Positions 1 through 13,440 of a stretch of 64,000 nt of DNA are shown here, piece after piece. The translations under genes and the position numbers were made by a program. The stretch's first letter is position 1. Every line of letters begins with the position of its first letter. Source of the DNA: Lamellibrachia satsuma. Lineage: Eukaryota > Annelida > Polychaeta > Sabellida > Siboglinidae. The notes beneath the pieces were generated by a model. The model made no database searches and was not told the origin of the DNA. It saw only the letters and a list, made by a program, of their open reading frames with translations. The stretch covers positions 509,001-573,000 of the forward strand of contig BSQZ01000052.1 of assembly GCA_033239005.1 (NCBI GenBank), in the 5' to 3' direction.

Positions 1-333
1 AGCCATTTTGTAAAATGGCCACTGAAATTAGTTTTGCTGAGGACCGTCCATCACATTTTTTCAGACAGGCAACATGTTAGTTTACCTGAAAAACAGTGGG
101 GTCTTGCTGTCTTTTTTGGTAGTCAAATGTCTGGCTCATGGGCTAAACCTAGTTTCTGTTTGCTCTGTGCTGCAGACACGTTTCACTTGACAGATGTTAA
201 ACCTAACCCTGTTCCGAGACTACTGGCATTCAAACAATTTGTTTAAAAAAAATTATGTAACAAAATACTGATGTCTGAATGATGATGGCATATTTGCATG
301 ACCCTAAGCACATGTGGTTGACTGATGCTGCAG

Positions 334-3300
334 ACTCGCCTCAGAAGAAGCAATGTTTGCGTGAGACTGAGCAGCTGCTGAAACCAGACACGCCGGCCGT
401 CGCAAGCGTCAAGTCACGACTCCAACAGATCAGCTCCACCCGCAAACAATGGATGGACAACTCAGGTATTGCACATCGCTGTCTCAGGGCTAGTTACAAG
501 TTTAGTTTCCTGAATCAAGAACTTTAGGCGATGCTTCGTTCTTGTATAGCAGCTTTCCTCACTAATGAGTAATATTTTTATTTATTTCAATTCAGTTTAC
601 CTTTTTTCTTCCCGTGACGTTTCGATTACAATCAGCAATTTTCTTCAGGCGACTACCGCTAGATGGCGACACGTTAGTCATTCTACATACTACTACTACA
701 TCCAGTCTGATGAACATCTTCACTCATTTCCTCACTGTAATTCATACAATCATTCCTATTATTCAATTAATGTGCTGCATATATAACTTCCCAAACAATT
801 CCTTGGTAATGTCAAGATATGTATAATGTGACATGCATATTCACCCATTCTATTCACTTATCTTGTTGCAGTTTGTAAAACTAAAAAATATTGTCTATGA
901 AATTGTTAGTATAGAATGAAAATAGCATTTCATTCATTTATTCAGTATTTTTCAATGGTATGTTTTCAAATTATGAATCCAGTCAATAAGGGATAGATAT
1001 CGTGATCATTAATTCTATTATTTATTTATATATATTTTTAGTACCACATGTTGTGTACCCATTTAATTGTCAGATTGCCACTTTAAATTCCCCAGCTGGT
1101 ATTAAATGATGAAGCCTATGTTGAGTGATAACAAATTAAGATTAGTTGATGACAACATTGCAGAGAATGCAGTGACCATGGAAGTTGACGTAGAGAATCG
1201 AGCTGTGACATCAACCTTGGTGACAACAGGAGCAGCTCTAGATGATACGACACGCAAACCTACCTCCCGCAAGAGTAGATTTGCTGCTCTAGCACAAAAC
1301 ATCAACAGTTATGAGGATGATCTCTCACACCATTCGTTCGAGTGAGTCCATCTGTCTACTACGATATCGTCTTGTTATAAAAATTATAAGCAGTTGTCTG
1401 GGTTTTGTTATGAAGTTCAGCAGTCAGTAGCATATATTAATTAAAACCATCATGTATTTAACAATGAAAAATATATTTAACAATAAAAACCAAGCTAGTT
1501 TTTAAACAATAATTATTCAATTGTTTTAGACCAAAAGAACCACCCAAAAAGGTTTGGGTGCCACCAAAGGCAACTGAGACCCCAAAAAGCACCGCTGGAC
1601 CTGCCAAGCCGCCCCGTCGAAGTCTTGCAGCTGCTGCTGCAAAGTCCCCGGAAAAGAAGAGGACAGCGTCACCGACAAAGAAACATGTCGTCAGTGAAAT
1701 CAAGGTGATGCTGGGTAAGTCCGAAGATGTCGGCGAGGTGAAGTTGAACATCGTGCCAGGCAGGACAACCGTCTGTAGCCCATCTGTCAAAGCCATGCGG
1801 GTTGCCGCGGACGAACCGACAGCCAAGCCATTGTCAGCAAGGCTTGCTGCGTGGCAAGAGACGACTGGGAAAGTGACCCAGGGAAAGGCAGATTGTTCCA
1901 CCTCTCAGCCAGTGTCTGCCACAATGGCTAACTGGCAGAAGAAAATTGACAAGGAGAACAGCGAAGCGAAGAAAGCACCACTTGGCCCCACTGTGAAGCC
2001 TCCATCCGGTGTCACACATTCGTTGGCGGGCACGCGAAACCCCGTAACCAGGGGCAATGACTTCCAGGAAGTGATGGCCAAACGTGCGGCTGCCGTCGAC
2101 CAGCATTCGGTCGGTTTGGCTGCCTCACCGCAGAAGTCTGGGGTGCTGTCACCAGGCAAGGTCGGCACGGCAACGCAGAGCATACATCAGCGTCTGGAGC
2201 ATCTGCAGAACAGCTGGCAGAGCAACGAAATCGCATTGAAGATAAAACAACAAAAGCATACAGAGTTAGCCCAGCTGGAGAACCGCTGGAAGAATGGCAT
2301 CCTGGCTGACGACAAGAAGGATCCCTCGTCAAACGCCCCGGGCACGGTAAGGCCGCTATCAAATTGTTCTCTGCATATAGTCAATAAAATATGTTGGATG
2401 TATCATATTTGTTTGCCGTTATGCACCATAATGTGCCAAAGTTAAATAAAGAGCTCTGCTCTAAAATATATTATTCGATTTGAAATTGGTATTTTTGAGG
2501 TGGAATTGATGTAATAGAATTTACCCCCAAGTCTCTTTGAAACTGACGTGGTTGACATGTAATAAGTAACGCCCTGTTGCAGCTCTCTGTACCCCTGCCC
2601 CCGCCGCCACCTCCCACTGCACCTGCCTGTTCAGACGCCAAGGTTTGGTCACCAAAGAAGACATGGTCACCCGTAAAAGCACCTGAAGGCACCACCTCAC
2701 CAGTGAAGACCCCCGTACCTGAGAAACGTAATGATGCGAGGAACAAACTACGTGCAGGTGCGATATCATATTGTGGCCACACAACTTCTTTATGTTTCTG
2801 TTGCTGTTGTCTAATTTCTCTTTTTCTTCAGCTTCATTTTCTACTGCACGAACTATGTTTTGAGACGGATGTGGAATTAGTTTTTAGTATTTTTATGATT
2901 TATGTTGTACTAATGTGTTACATGACACTAATAGTCAATAGTATTTGTTTTTGAAGAATCAGGTTGGAAAATCTTTATCCGTACCAATTCCAACTTTGTG
3001 GTTGATATTTTAGAAATTAAAAGATTTAGTTCACAGCTGTGCATACAGTCAGTCAGTCAGTGACAATTTCCGTTCTAGTATTCACCGTAATCTCTACTGT
3101 TGTCGAAGTTAGCTGCTTTGTGAATGCTGATACTCTAGCCCCGGTGGCTGGTGATTTACCACATAACCATTTGTATGAGAGAGCTAGAAAGTTGGCGTAA
3201 TCATGTAGCTGTCTCTCAGATATGTTTCTCCTGTGTGTGTAACAGAGCACGTTGCTGTTGCCGAGCAGCAATGCTTACCCGATGCCAGCAGTCAGTCAGT

Positions 3301-6300
3301 CATTGCTGCCCCCAGTATGTTTACTTTCTATTTGCTTGCTTTACCCATTTCGCACCCTTAGTTGTTGGCTCAGTTGTTTGGAACATTTTTAAATTGTCTA
3401 CTATGGAAATATGATGTTTTTCGATTGGTGGTAGACGGAGCATTGTCTTGTGTTGGTTGGTATTGAACAAATTTCTATGTGAATATTTTCCGTGTGCACA
3501 GGACCAGTCTTGTTTACCTATGTGAATCGCAAACTTTATCAGAACAATCACTCTGCATGCATTGCCATTCCTGCATGGAGTTCCCCTGCAACAAATCACC
3601 CTAACTAGTTTGCCCTTTTATCATTGTGCATGCTCTTGTAGACGTTGTAGTTCTTGCCAGTCGAAAACTAACAAACAATGTAACTGCAATGTGGCTGAAA
3701 CCTTTATTACGATTTGACAGTTTGTTTATTTCCAGCCTTTACTTTGCACAACTTTCTGTTGATGTTATCCTATCAGAACAACTCAAACTATGACAGTTGA
3801 CATATAGAAAATAATAGTCCAAAAGTTTATATTGCTACAAAACATACCCTTGTTTGCATGGATCCATTATTAACCGATTCATAACTAGGCAAGAATTTTT
3901 TACACAATGTGCATGTAATAATTTGACCATCATAGCATTACGATATTTTAAACATAATTTTTTTTCTTATAAAAATATATTATAGGTATTACTATCTGTC
4001 ATTTAGCTTAATTTATTTGAAATTGTTTTCGCAAGTTTCATGACAACAACCCCGTATTAATCCAGATGTTGAATGATGAATGAGTAAATTGCACTTAATT
4101 TTTTCTGTCACCTACTAATTTGTTATTGTATTATTCAGAAATATTTGTCTTTTTTAGTGCAACGACTACTGCATTGCTTTCACTCTTTTTCTTGGTTTGT
4201 CCTGCATTAGATTTGACCCACTTCTCTGAAATCATCCACCAGTAAAAGTTCTTTACGATCACTTATTTCAGATTTTGAAGACAAACTAAAGAGTATGGGT
4301 TTTGAAGTGGCAGACTCGGGCCACAAGGCCACCATCGACCTGAAGGAGCAGCGGCGGCGTGATAAGGCCGAGACGGAGAAGAAGGCATCGCAGCCGACCA
4401 CCACGACAGCCACTGCACACGTTAAGCTTGCCCAAGTCGAAGATCACAGAATCGTGACAACGACCTTCAGCGATGAGAAGGTCACTGAGGCGAAGTGCAA
4501 AGTGTCTACTAATGTTGTCACGTCTTCCGTGTTTGCCAAACCGAAAACAGTTGCAGGCCAGGTGACAGGTACGCCATCTGGTGGGAGTCGGCCGAGCATC
4601 TACAACCTGATCAAGAAGCAGCCTGTCGGTGGTGCGTCAAAGGTGGCCACGCCCGAGGTGTACACGCGAAGCCGGCCGGCCACGACGAGTGTTAAGCGAC
4701 GTGACTCATTCGATTCCGACGAGAGTAGTTTCTCTGAGGAGCCACCGCGAGAGCTCGGTGCTGCCACCAGCCAAGAAAGTGTTGATGACGACATGAGTAG
4801 TAGTACTGGTGTGGGTCGACAGGGGTCGTTCACGTCGACACAGAGCGACTACAGCGAGACGACTCAAAGCAGTTACAGGTATATCACAGTTTTCATGATT
4901 ATTATGTCATACTGCAACTGATGAATTTGAACACAATTTATTGCTTTTCTTCTATAATTATGATATGTAATAATTATGTATAATTTGCGTGAGAGAATCC
5001 TTTACTCACAGCATTCTCAAGGATGTACTATGGTTAAGTACTATAATAAATACAGTATAATCATCTGACCTGACCTTGCAGTTTTATCGAACAACACGAT
5101 CCACATGGTTTTCTCATTGGGAGCTATGTCGTGCTCACTCCTTCTGATACTTGCAGTGAGATGGTGACAGACGATTACACGACCCAGACAGAGTACACAG
5201 AGGAAGACAGCTACACCGACGACGACTGCAGCTACTCGGAGGAGAGCGCCAGTGGCGATATCGATGAGCTGCTGGAAGAAGCCCTTGATGACACCGCTGA
5301 CTATGACGAGTCCGAGACGACGGATACGGAACCGACATCTGCCCCGAGACACAAGAGGCCAGTCGGTGGTGAGCCAAGTGACCGGCAGGGACAGGTGAGA
5401 GCAGTGTTTGTCATTACACGACTGGTGATCTGGATGTTTTCTAAGCATAATTATTTATAAGGTGCTTTGTAGATCCAAACGAAAATTGTTCTTCATGTCG
5501 GTAGTGCGTGGGTTCTCAAGTCGGAGGTTGTCCAGGGGACACATGTAGGGTTGCTGAAACTGAGCTCTGGTGCAATAATTTTGTCTAGTTTGTGTGGTCC
5601 ATGAAGCAGTAATATTGTAAAAGAGAAAGCATATTTTTTTGGCATACATTAAGTGCTAGTAGAAAAATTTTATGCATCACACATGATGTGCAACAGAACA
5701 TCGTGTTATGCCTTTTTTGTTTGACCGCTGTGCAGATGTCATGACTTTCTTGTTGATTGTTTGTAGCAGTTGCCTGTGTCACCGATTCAAACTTGCCATA
5801 TGTTGTTACAGCCAAGAGTTGAGGGCCATGGCTACCCATCCGCATCCATGCAGTACAGACAACAGGACACAGAGAGAACCGCCAGGCATGGGGTAAACAT
5901 GAGAGCAGCACCGGTGGCACAGCAGCCATCAAAGCGTGTCACCTTCGCTGGGACATCGTCCGCTAGTGGTGCCTCTAGTGGCAGTGGTTCATGCACAGAC
6001 AGCTCGACTGAAAGCGAAGCCGAGAGACGGAAGACAGTGTATAGCATCACCAAGTACAGGTAGAGCTATAGGAGACATAAAACTTAAATAACAGTAAACA
6101 TCACAGTATATTCTTTGGTGGCGTGATAATCTGTTAAATATTTTCAGACTTGATTATCGGACTGTCATCGATACGTGATGGTTGTAGTTGTGGAGACACA
6201 TTGGTGGTTGTCCCACTGTTTGAGTAGATGTTTATGTGCTACTACACCTGTCAGTGATTAACAGACTTGGTGTACACAGGACAAAGAACGCGCCGACCAT

Positions 6301-9300
6301 GACGATTGTGCGTCACAGTGAGCACGAAAGACAGGGTCAACAACAGGAGGCGCTACCGTACATCCCCGAAGTGTCTGTCAAAGAGAGACTGCGGGTGAGT
6401 GAATGCTCATTCACGGTAAAATTGCAACACTGATGTAATTTTGGCTTGTTCTTTTGTTGATTAAAGGTGCTTAATCAATTAGATTGTTTTGCTAGTCTCG
6501 TTTCAAATTAATTTTGTGAAAAACAAAACCCACCTAGTATCCACTGCAACAGGCTAGCTCATTTGTGCAACTTTTATATGTAGTTTTTGTGAAATGATCA
6601 GACAAACTATTAAATTAGTTAATGTTTGTTCAGGCATTAACTGAAGTGAAAATTGAAATACTAAATAATCGCGATTTTTTTCCTTGGTGAAATTTTTTAA
6701 CTTTGTCATGTGATCGGCGAGAGGATGGAGGTCACGTCCAAGGTCAGCAGTGATCCACATAATGTTTACCATTAGATTATTATGATTCTATTTTTCCACC
6801 TATGCAGGGCAATGTTAGTAAACTGTTTCAGACAGCGTGGTGTTATCAATGTGTGGCTGTGTGTTTCAGGAGCTACATGAGTTGATCAACCAGGAACAGA
6901 ACATCATCATGCAGACCAGCAATGCCCTCAACCAGTGCTGCGGCTCCAACTCAACTTTCGCTGGCTCGGCCGAGGCCGTCGAGTGTCACCGCCTCCTCCT
7001 TGTCTCATGTCAGTCACTCCACTTGCCCCTTGTGTAACATCAGTCATATGGCATCCTTACTCTTTGTGTAACATCAGTCATATGGCATCCTTACTCTTTG
7101 TGTAGCATCAGTCATATGGCATCCTTACTCTTTGTGTAACATCAGTCATATGGCATCCTTACTCTTTGTGTAACATCAGTCATATGGCATCCTTACTCTT
7201 TGTGTAACAACAGTCATATGGCATCCTTGCTCTTTGTGTAACAACAGTCATATGGCATCCTTACTCTTTGTGTAACAACAGTCATATGGCATCCTTACTC
7301 TTTGTGTAACACCAGTCATGCTGCATACTTGCCCCTTGTGTAACATCAGTCATACTGCATACTTACCACTTGTGTAACATCAGTCATACTGCATACTTAC
7401 CCCTTGTGTAACATCAGTCATACTGCATACTTACCACTTGTGTAACATCAGTCATACTGCATACTTACCCCTTGTGTAACATCAGTCATACTGCATACTT
7501 ACCACTTGTGTAACATCAGTCATACTGCATACTTACCCCTTGTGTAACATCAGTCATACTGCATACTTACCACTTGTGTAACATCAGTCATACTGCATAC
7601 TTACCCCTTGTGTAACATCAGTCATAGTGCATAGCTACTCCTTGTGTAACATCAGTCATAGTTCTTACTCTGTTGAAATTAGAAATGGCAGTTTTGTTTG
7701 ATCTGTCTAGAGAATAGCAAGTGGCTTCATCATTAACGTTTGCCTGTCCTGTGTGTTGACAGGCAAGAAGCGAGAGGCCTACCTAGCTGAGACGCAGCAG
7801 CTGAAGCAAGGCATCCACCCCAAGACTGGCGGTCCAACTGGCTCCCTCACTATCACGGACATCTCGCTTCCACTCAAGCAGGAGTTCATGTCAAGAATTG
7901 GTACTCCAAGAGGTCAGTGCACACTAAATTGGATTAAATTAGATTGCCAGACTTGGATAATTTAACGTCACTCCTGACTCTTATTAGAAAAATGTCAAAA
8001 GTTTGACATTTCACTTAAAAAGCCAAACATCGACAATACTTTAGAATACACTAACAACAATTTCTTTCCTGCATTTTGTTGCAATTCTACAATTCAATGG
8101 TAGCATACATTCCTGATGCATTAACATTGAATTATTTCTGCTTGCAGACAATACAACGCACTACTTCATTATTCTCGTTCGCAATGGCAACCACCTGGTG
8201 TTCACACAAATGGTCTCTACCCACGATGCAATGGTGCGTGGAAGTCTCGACTTCCCCAACATGATCAAGATGAGCGACATCAAACAGGACTTCAGAGTCA
8301 ACCTCGAAATCTACTCAATGGTGAGAGACAGTGTTAATTTAATGTGAAGTGGATGAGACTAGACGGAAACTAACACCATTAACCATAATCCCTTATGTAG
8401 AGCAAGGTGGGATTACAATGTTACGAGATCAACATCTTTAATATAAAGTAGTTTGTGACTCAGTATGTATGTTCACTCATACCTCGGTCAGTTTTGCATG
8501 TATGGGGCTGAAATTCTGTAGGCGAGTCATGGGGTGGTTCGTACATTAAAACAAATTCCATTGTTATATGATCTATGTCAAACGTCTACCGAACGCTTCG
8601 TGAATCCGGCAGTTGTACGTGATTTTTGTGGCGCGAAGATGTCGTTTCTGTTGGTATTGCTCTTTACTGGGTAGTGCAAGGAGTCATAAGCTCTTGCCTT
8701 TTGCTCCCGTGCAACGCTGAGCAACTGGGCTAGTACAAAATAAAAAGCATACAGTAATCGTTCAGTAACACTTATTTTTTTACTTTTAAAACTTCAAAAA
8801 CTTGTCGCCTCACCTACAGTTGTACAGTGTAGCCAGATAGTTGTTTCAGTTTACATGTTTTCTTTCTGTGTAATTTGACAGTTGCAAGTTCGCTGTTTAA
8901 TGTTCAACTATCAACGTCTTGTTGCCAACAGTCGGTGACAAGAGACGTGCCAACTGAGAACACGCCGAAGAAGAAGAAATTCAACACCCCCAAGAAGAAG
9001 TTCTTCTCAAGCCTGAAGGGCGGCCCTCACATCGGCATGCAGAGTCCGGGTGGACCCCGGGCCGTACGCTCAACCAACTTCCACGAGATCGCCTGTCTGC
9101 CCATCACTGTGCATGCCCTCAACAAGGCACACTTTGCACTTGATCGGGTAGGTTATTCAGAGTAAACGTATCAGACAGAAATATTCCAGTGTGCATTTTC
9201 TTTGATTGCAATGATGAAAACTAAAATGTGACAATCGAATGAATTTAGATAATATGACAATTACAGGTGACATTTTGATATTCAAACAATGGTGAGTTAT

Positions 9301-11100
9301 GTGCAAAATTGTGCAAGTTTAAGATTACGCCTACGAAAAGTTGAAAATGCAGCAACGAAACTAGAAGTGTTTTCTGGTCGATGAATAGTTTCCTGTATGT
9401 AATGATGAATAAGTGTCTTGGGTCAGTGTTATGACAACTGCTGTTGTTAGACAGCTTTATATATTATTATATTGCCCAGACGGTGCTTTGTAAATTATCT
9501 ACATGGCTTTTGTTTGCAAGGAAACACAGATCATGCAAACATGATATTTTGAGTGCTGCTGTTGTTGTAGATGCCGATGTCAACGCCTCTCCAGGGCTCC
9601 ATCCACCTGCGGCTCACCTGCCTCATGGAGAACTCCATTGAGGAGCGAGGCTTCCTGGTCAGTCCTCATGCCTGTTACCATTTTGTTTATGTTCCAAGTT
9701 AGATAATAATGAGGGAAGTGATTAGACATGTGCATGCTGAAGTTATTGTCTAAATTAATGATTATCAATCCATATGGATGTGTGTTACGTGACAATTGTC
9801 TGGTTAGTTTTTTCCAGTGTCTATCTGTCAGATGTTATCACCGAAGGTCAGGTTGCATTCTTGTTTGTTTGATCCAACCATGACAGGTGAGCCACAGACT
9901 TGTAGTGCGACGAACTAAACTTCATGTATCGCTGTTTCAGACAATGTTTGAGGATGTGTGTGGCTTTGGAGCGTGGCATCGTAGGTGGTGCCTACTGAGC
10001 AATCACACGGTGTCCTTCTGGAAATATCCCGACGATGAGAACAAGAAGGTGATAATTTCTGCATTAGATGATTTTAACAAAATGATGCACTCTTCTGTTG
10101 AACCAACTGCACATATTACTTAAAACAAACGAAACCAGTTCGCTATGGACTAATCAATTGTGGATGGAGCAAAAGAAATGCTTAAAAATTAGCAGTTTCT
10201 CTGACAAAATGGGTTTTTTGAATTACTTGGAAGTCAACGCTGATGCTGAAGGAATTTGTTTGACAGTATTTGCTTGTTTCTTCCAGGAACCGATTGGAAC
10301 TGTTGACTTGAAGCAGTGCATCACAGACATCGTTGGTCTGATACCGCGTGACGTGTGCGCACGTCCCAACACATTTGAGCTGCGCACAGTGCGCCGACAG
10401 CTGCGGGGGGAGGCAGACACCCTCGTCACACATTGCAACAACACATTGTCTACTACAAGGTGGGAGCATAGACTCTTTCTAGCAGTCGCATCAAACAGCT
10501 CGTGAAGAAGTAAAAGTGACAATGTTACTTGCTTATTTCTTGGGAACCTTGGCTCTTGTCTTGACTGATTCATTCCATTTGATTGACTTATTAAAACAGT
10601 TTCAAATGCAGTTACATGTACAATAATATTTTACCTCTAAAACTAATGTAGAACACATATTTCGATTAAAGTAAAGTTTAATATGCATTTTGATTAGATA
10701 AATTAACGTTTTACCCAGTAACATAATTTTGAAACGTAAAATAAATTAAGATGAATTTTGTTTACGAAAAGAACAGCTATAAGTTATTTTTACCCAAACA
10801 TTGGATGATGTCGAGTACTTCTCACTCTGGTTGTTGGGCTAATGTTGTGTCAGGGGTTCCACATAGAAATACCTGTCAAACTATATGTAGCATTACATAA
10901 TTAACATTGATGTTTTCTAACTGATGTGGTCACAACTAGCATGTCTAATTGTTTCCCACCACAGATACTGGATGTCCGCAGACACAAAGGCCGATCGTTT
11001 AGCATGGTGCGACACTCTCAATCAGGCACTACACAACATCCGCATGTGGCACGCTGATGCACTACGACCCATCAAAGCCAATAGTCTGGTGCGCTCTTAA
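334..11100 (+). CDS. ANLN: Anillin, 5'-partial (cytokinesis scaffold protein)
   Basis: Anillin links actin, myosin II, septins and RhoA at the cleavage furrow. Exons read here: 334-465, about 1164 (or 1146)-1341, 1530-2346, 2583-2757, 4272-4878, 5157-5394, 5812-6059, 6280-6394, 6870-7008, 7763-7912, 8148-8320, 8932-9147, 9571-9657, 9941-10048, 10287-10459, 10965-11100. All use GT-AG sites with compatible phases; only the start of the second is uncertain. About 1,230 codons are present; human anillin has about 1,120 residues, so little of the N terminus should be missing, upstream of base 1. Recognition rests on the N-terminal [15 protein letters not shown] and [12 protein letters not shown] segments, the long Ser/Pro/Lys-rich middle, and the anillin homology and PH regions at the C terminus. 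The stop is TAA at 11098. Introns carry a 34-bp minisatellite (7009-7672) and dispersed repeats. Identification is firm; the middle exons are poorly conserved and rest on phase and reading frame. Confidence 0.93.
6460..6780 (+). repeat. Dispersed repeat R1, copy in an ANLN intron
   Basis: Matches 33710-33990 along its whole length, including CTAGTATCCACTGCAACAGG, GCTAGCTCATTTGTGCAAC and CAGACAAACTATTAAATTAG. Confidence 0.75.
7009..7672 (+). repeat. Minisatellite, 34-bp unit, about 19 copies, starting at an ANLN splice donor
   Basis: The array fills the start of the intron after ANLN exon 6870-7008. The unit contains TTGTGTAACATCAGTCATA followed by a GCATCCTTACT or GCATACTTACC variant. The 5' half has the TGGCATCCTTACTCT type. 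The 3' half alternates CCCCTT and CCACTT units, giving a 68-bp higher-order repeat. The exon end plus its donor (CTTGTCTCATGTCAGTCAC) looks like unit zero: later copies have ATCAGTCA where the true donor has GTCAGTCA. Confidence 0.93.
8480..8735 (+). repeat. Dispersed repeat R2 in an ANLN intron
   Basis: Second copy of the element at 43195-43560, ending in the same CAACTGGGCTAGTA word. Confidence 0.8.
9941..11100 (+). other. ANLN: ANLN exons encoding the C-terminal PH domain
   Basis: Three exons (9941-10048, 10287-10459, 10965-11100) encode a pleckstrin homology domain. It starts [20 protein letters not shown] and continues with [33 protein letters not shown] and [14 protein letters not shown], ending in [14 protein letters not shown]. 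In anillins this domain binds PI(4,5)P2 and septins at the furrow membrane. The phases are 0, 0 and 2. Confidence 0.92.
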
Positions 11101-13440
11101 ACTTGCTGATGTGATGGTAACCAGGGTTTGTGGTGTATGCTGACGGACTGTGTACTCTGCCATGCTTGTCAACTTGCTTGAACGCTGCGTGTGCTGTGTC
11201 TTGTATACACTGCTTTTTACGGATCCGATGATCAATCCAAACTGCACATTGTTACACTGCATTGTGTACAGGAAGTTTACAACTATATTATATCCTGCAG
11301 TAGCTTCTTATGTTCAATCATGCTGTTCATCAATGTTATATAATATATATATTATGTAGTTTTAGCAAATTAGAACAGGAGAGTGGTCCTGTTTAACTTA
11401 TATTCATTGTAGCAGTTCTGAGCGGACTGATATGAACAACACATTATATACAGTAATATTACATTAAGACTAGCGACAGCAAATTCTATATGCATTGTAT
11501 TTAGTAATCACATCAAGACTTGCACAGCTTAGAAATTATTTACAATTAACAGTCGCTTTGTTTTGCAATGTCCTTGCTCGGGACAAGAACCTGATTTCCA
11601 CTGATTTCACTACAGGGCATTTGTCTTGAAGAATCCTATCAACAACAAAATGAACTGTATGTTCTTAAAACAAGTGAGGCACTGCTTTAAGAAACAGCAT
11701 TTTGTAATGTTCTAATTTTAGTTGTAAAACAATTGCTCTATTGCAAAACAATATTTTGCCTAACTATATTTGCATGTAATGTATCGTTAAGCATTGATAT
11801 TTTTGCACACAATTGCATAATTACTGCATCACTTTTTTACACAAATTTGTCAGATGATAAACCATCAATACAGTTGTTAGTTTTGAATGTGTGGTATTGT
11901 ACTATTTTATTTAATCAGAATACGAGCTTCGATTGCTGTTATTTTCCAGATCGTATATTTGTACACTAACTGATCTGCTGGCTGTGATGTGTGACATGTC
12001 GTTTGATTGTGACCAAGGTTGTTGTGTGAATGATGCCAGATCCTTGTACCGTAATTACATTTAACTAAATAAAGGTAGCTGCTTGTACTATGCTCATGAT
12101 TAGTCTGTATGTATTCCGTATTTAATTTTTTTTTCACTTGTCTTATTTCAGACTCATTAAAAATTTAACCTATCTAATATTGACTACAACATGCCAGCTT
12201 GTTTATACACATTTCTTATTTAGTTTCTGTGAAATCATTGGACAAACTATTAAATTATTTATTACCGGATCAGGTAAACAAAAGGCAAAAGCGGTCTGGC
12301 TCTATATAAAATAAGGCTATTCGTGCCTCCGTGAGTTACCCGATCTAACAATCAAAATCGAAAATACTCTAGCCAAAGCTGGTTCTTTTGATGATTTTAA
12401 CAAAAGTATGTATTCTTATAAGCTGACTGCACACATTATTTAAACTTTAAGGAGGGTGTTTTAATGCTTCATCCAATTTGGATTAAAGTTGCATTGAGCA
12501 TCAGTATAATAAAATACCACTGAAGGTATCATATCTATGGGACGCTCCTCAATTGTACTATGGAAAGAGTACAATAAACTTATTACATAGTAACAAATGA
12601 GTTATAATCCTCTGAACTCAATCATGGTGCAACAGTTGAAAAGAGCACTAACTAATTCTGAATGTGTGAGACAAAGCTAGGTGTCTTGGCCAGAAGGTAG
12701 ACATTCTGAGGGCCCCGAACTGAGAATATTTAAGAACCCCTGCTGCAGCCTAAATAAAAGTTAATGCATATGCTTATTTGTTGTGAGAAAGAAATGTAAT
12801 CATTGAAATGTAATATTAATATAATTATGGAAAACTACAATGCTAATTAATGTATGTAATGATTAAATAAAAACAATACAATTTTTTAAACCAGTGATTT
12901 TTAATATACATATATAAAAAATCACTAAAATAGGTATGTTATCCCATTACATTTCATCCAATTCAATGTTACTTCCACATAAAATACATGGAAATCTACT
13001 AATTTTTTACTGGAACATCAATAATGTAGAAAACGATTTGCGTGATTCCGGCAAAGTGGCCTAATTCACACACAGCCATAAAGTCCTGGAATCCAAATTT
13101 ACCTCTTTGCTAGCATAAAAAGGTAATTGTGACTAAGGAGTTACCTCGGATATTTCTGAACTAACCCCCAGAAAAAAGTTGGTAAAAGGGGTTAACCAGC
13201 TGATAAAATTTGAAATATAAAACTCCTAACTGATTTTGGTGGATTCTTTGAATTATTTTACAATAAACTGCTGATGTAACATTCAAAAACAATGTTTTAA
13301 TTTAAGAGCAACGCTTGGTGTCACGTCACATCAGACCAACCAATTTCCTAATACACACGTTTTTTTCCACCTTTTGAAGTATTGGATATTCTGATTAGAT
13401 ACAAGTATGTACATCATCTGTATCTATTGGTCCATATGTC
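11101..13440. other. Convergent intergenic stretch between ANLN and TCAIM
   Basis: AT-rich sequence holding the 3' UTRs of both flanking genes. It also has a diverged piece of a dispersed repeat (about 12150-12450) and an AT-rich inverted repeat near 12892-12925 (AGTGATTTTT paired with AAAAAATCACT). I see no further coding exon. A minus-strand ATTAAA at 13296-13301, about 140 bases past the TCAIM stop, is a weak candidate poly(A) signal for TCAIM. Confidence 0.5.
12068..12073 (+). promoter_or_regulatory. ANLN: Candidate ANLN polyadenylation signal
   Basis: This is the first AATAAA found downstream of the ANLN stop (about 970 bases), implying a long 3' UTR. A second AATAAA lies near 12750. 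Position alone supports it. Confidence 0.35.

Larger units (their letters stand above)
6280..9657 (+). other. ANLN: ANLN exons encoding the anillin homology region
   Basis: These seven exons encode the conserved C-terminal half before the PH domain. Readable anillin signatures are [20 protein letters not shown] (RhoA-binding helical part), [32 protein letters not shown], and SSLKGG followed by [18 protein letters not shown]. The last exon (9571-9657) ends in [11 protein letters not shown], the usual lead into the PH domain. In the family this region binds RhoA and has a C2-like fold. The order matches vertebrate anillin without gaps. Confidence 0.9.

Noticed and set aside
34..246. 70-codon frame at the window start
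   Set aside because: No similarity to anillin's N terminus and no matching donor; probably intron.
1096..1105. ANLN exon start at the strong acceptor 1095
   Set aside because: All three frames reach a stop within about 33 bases, so it cannot be the start of a read-through coding exon.
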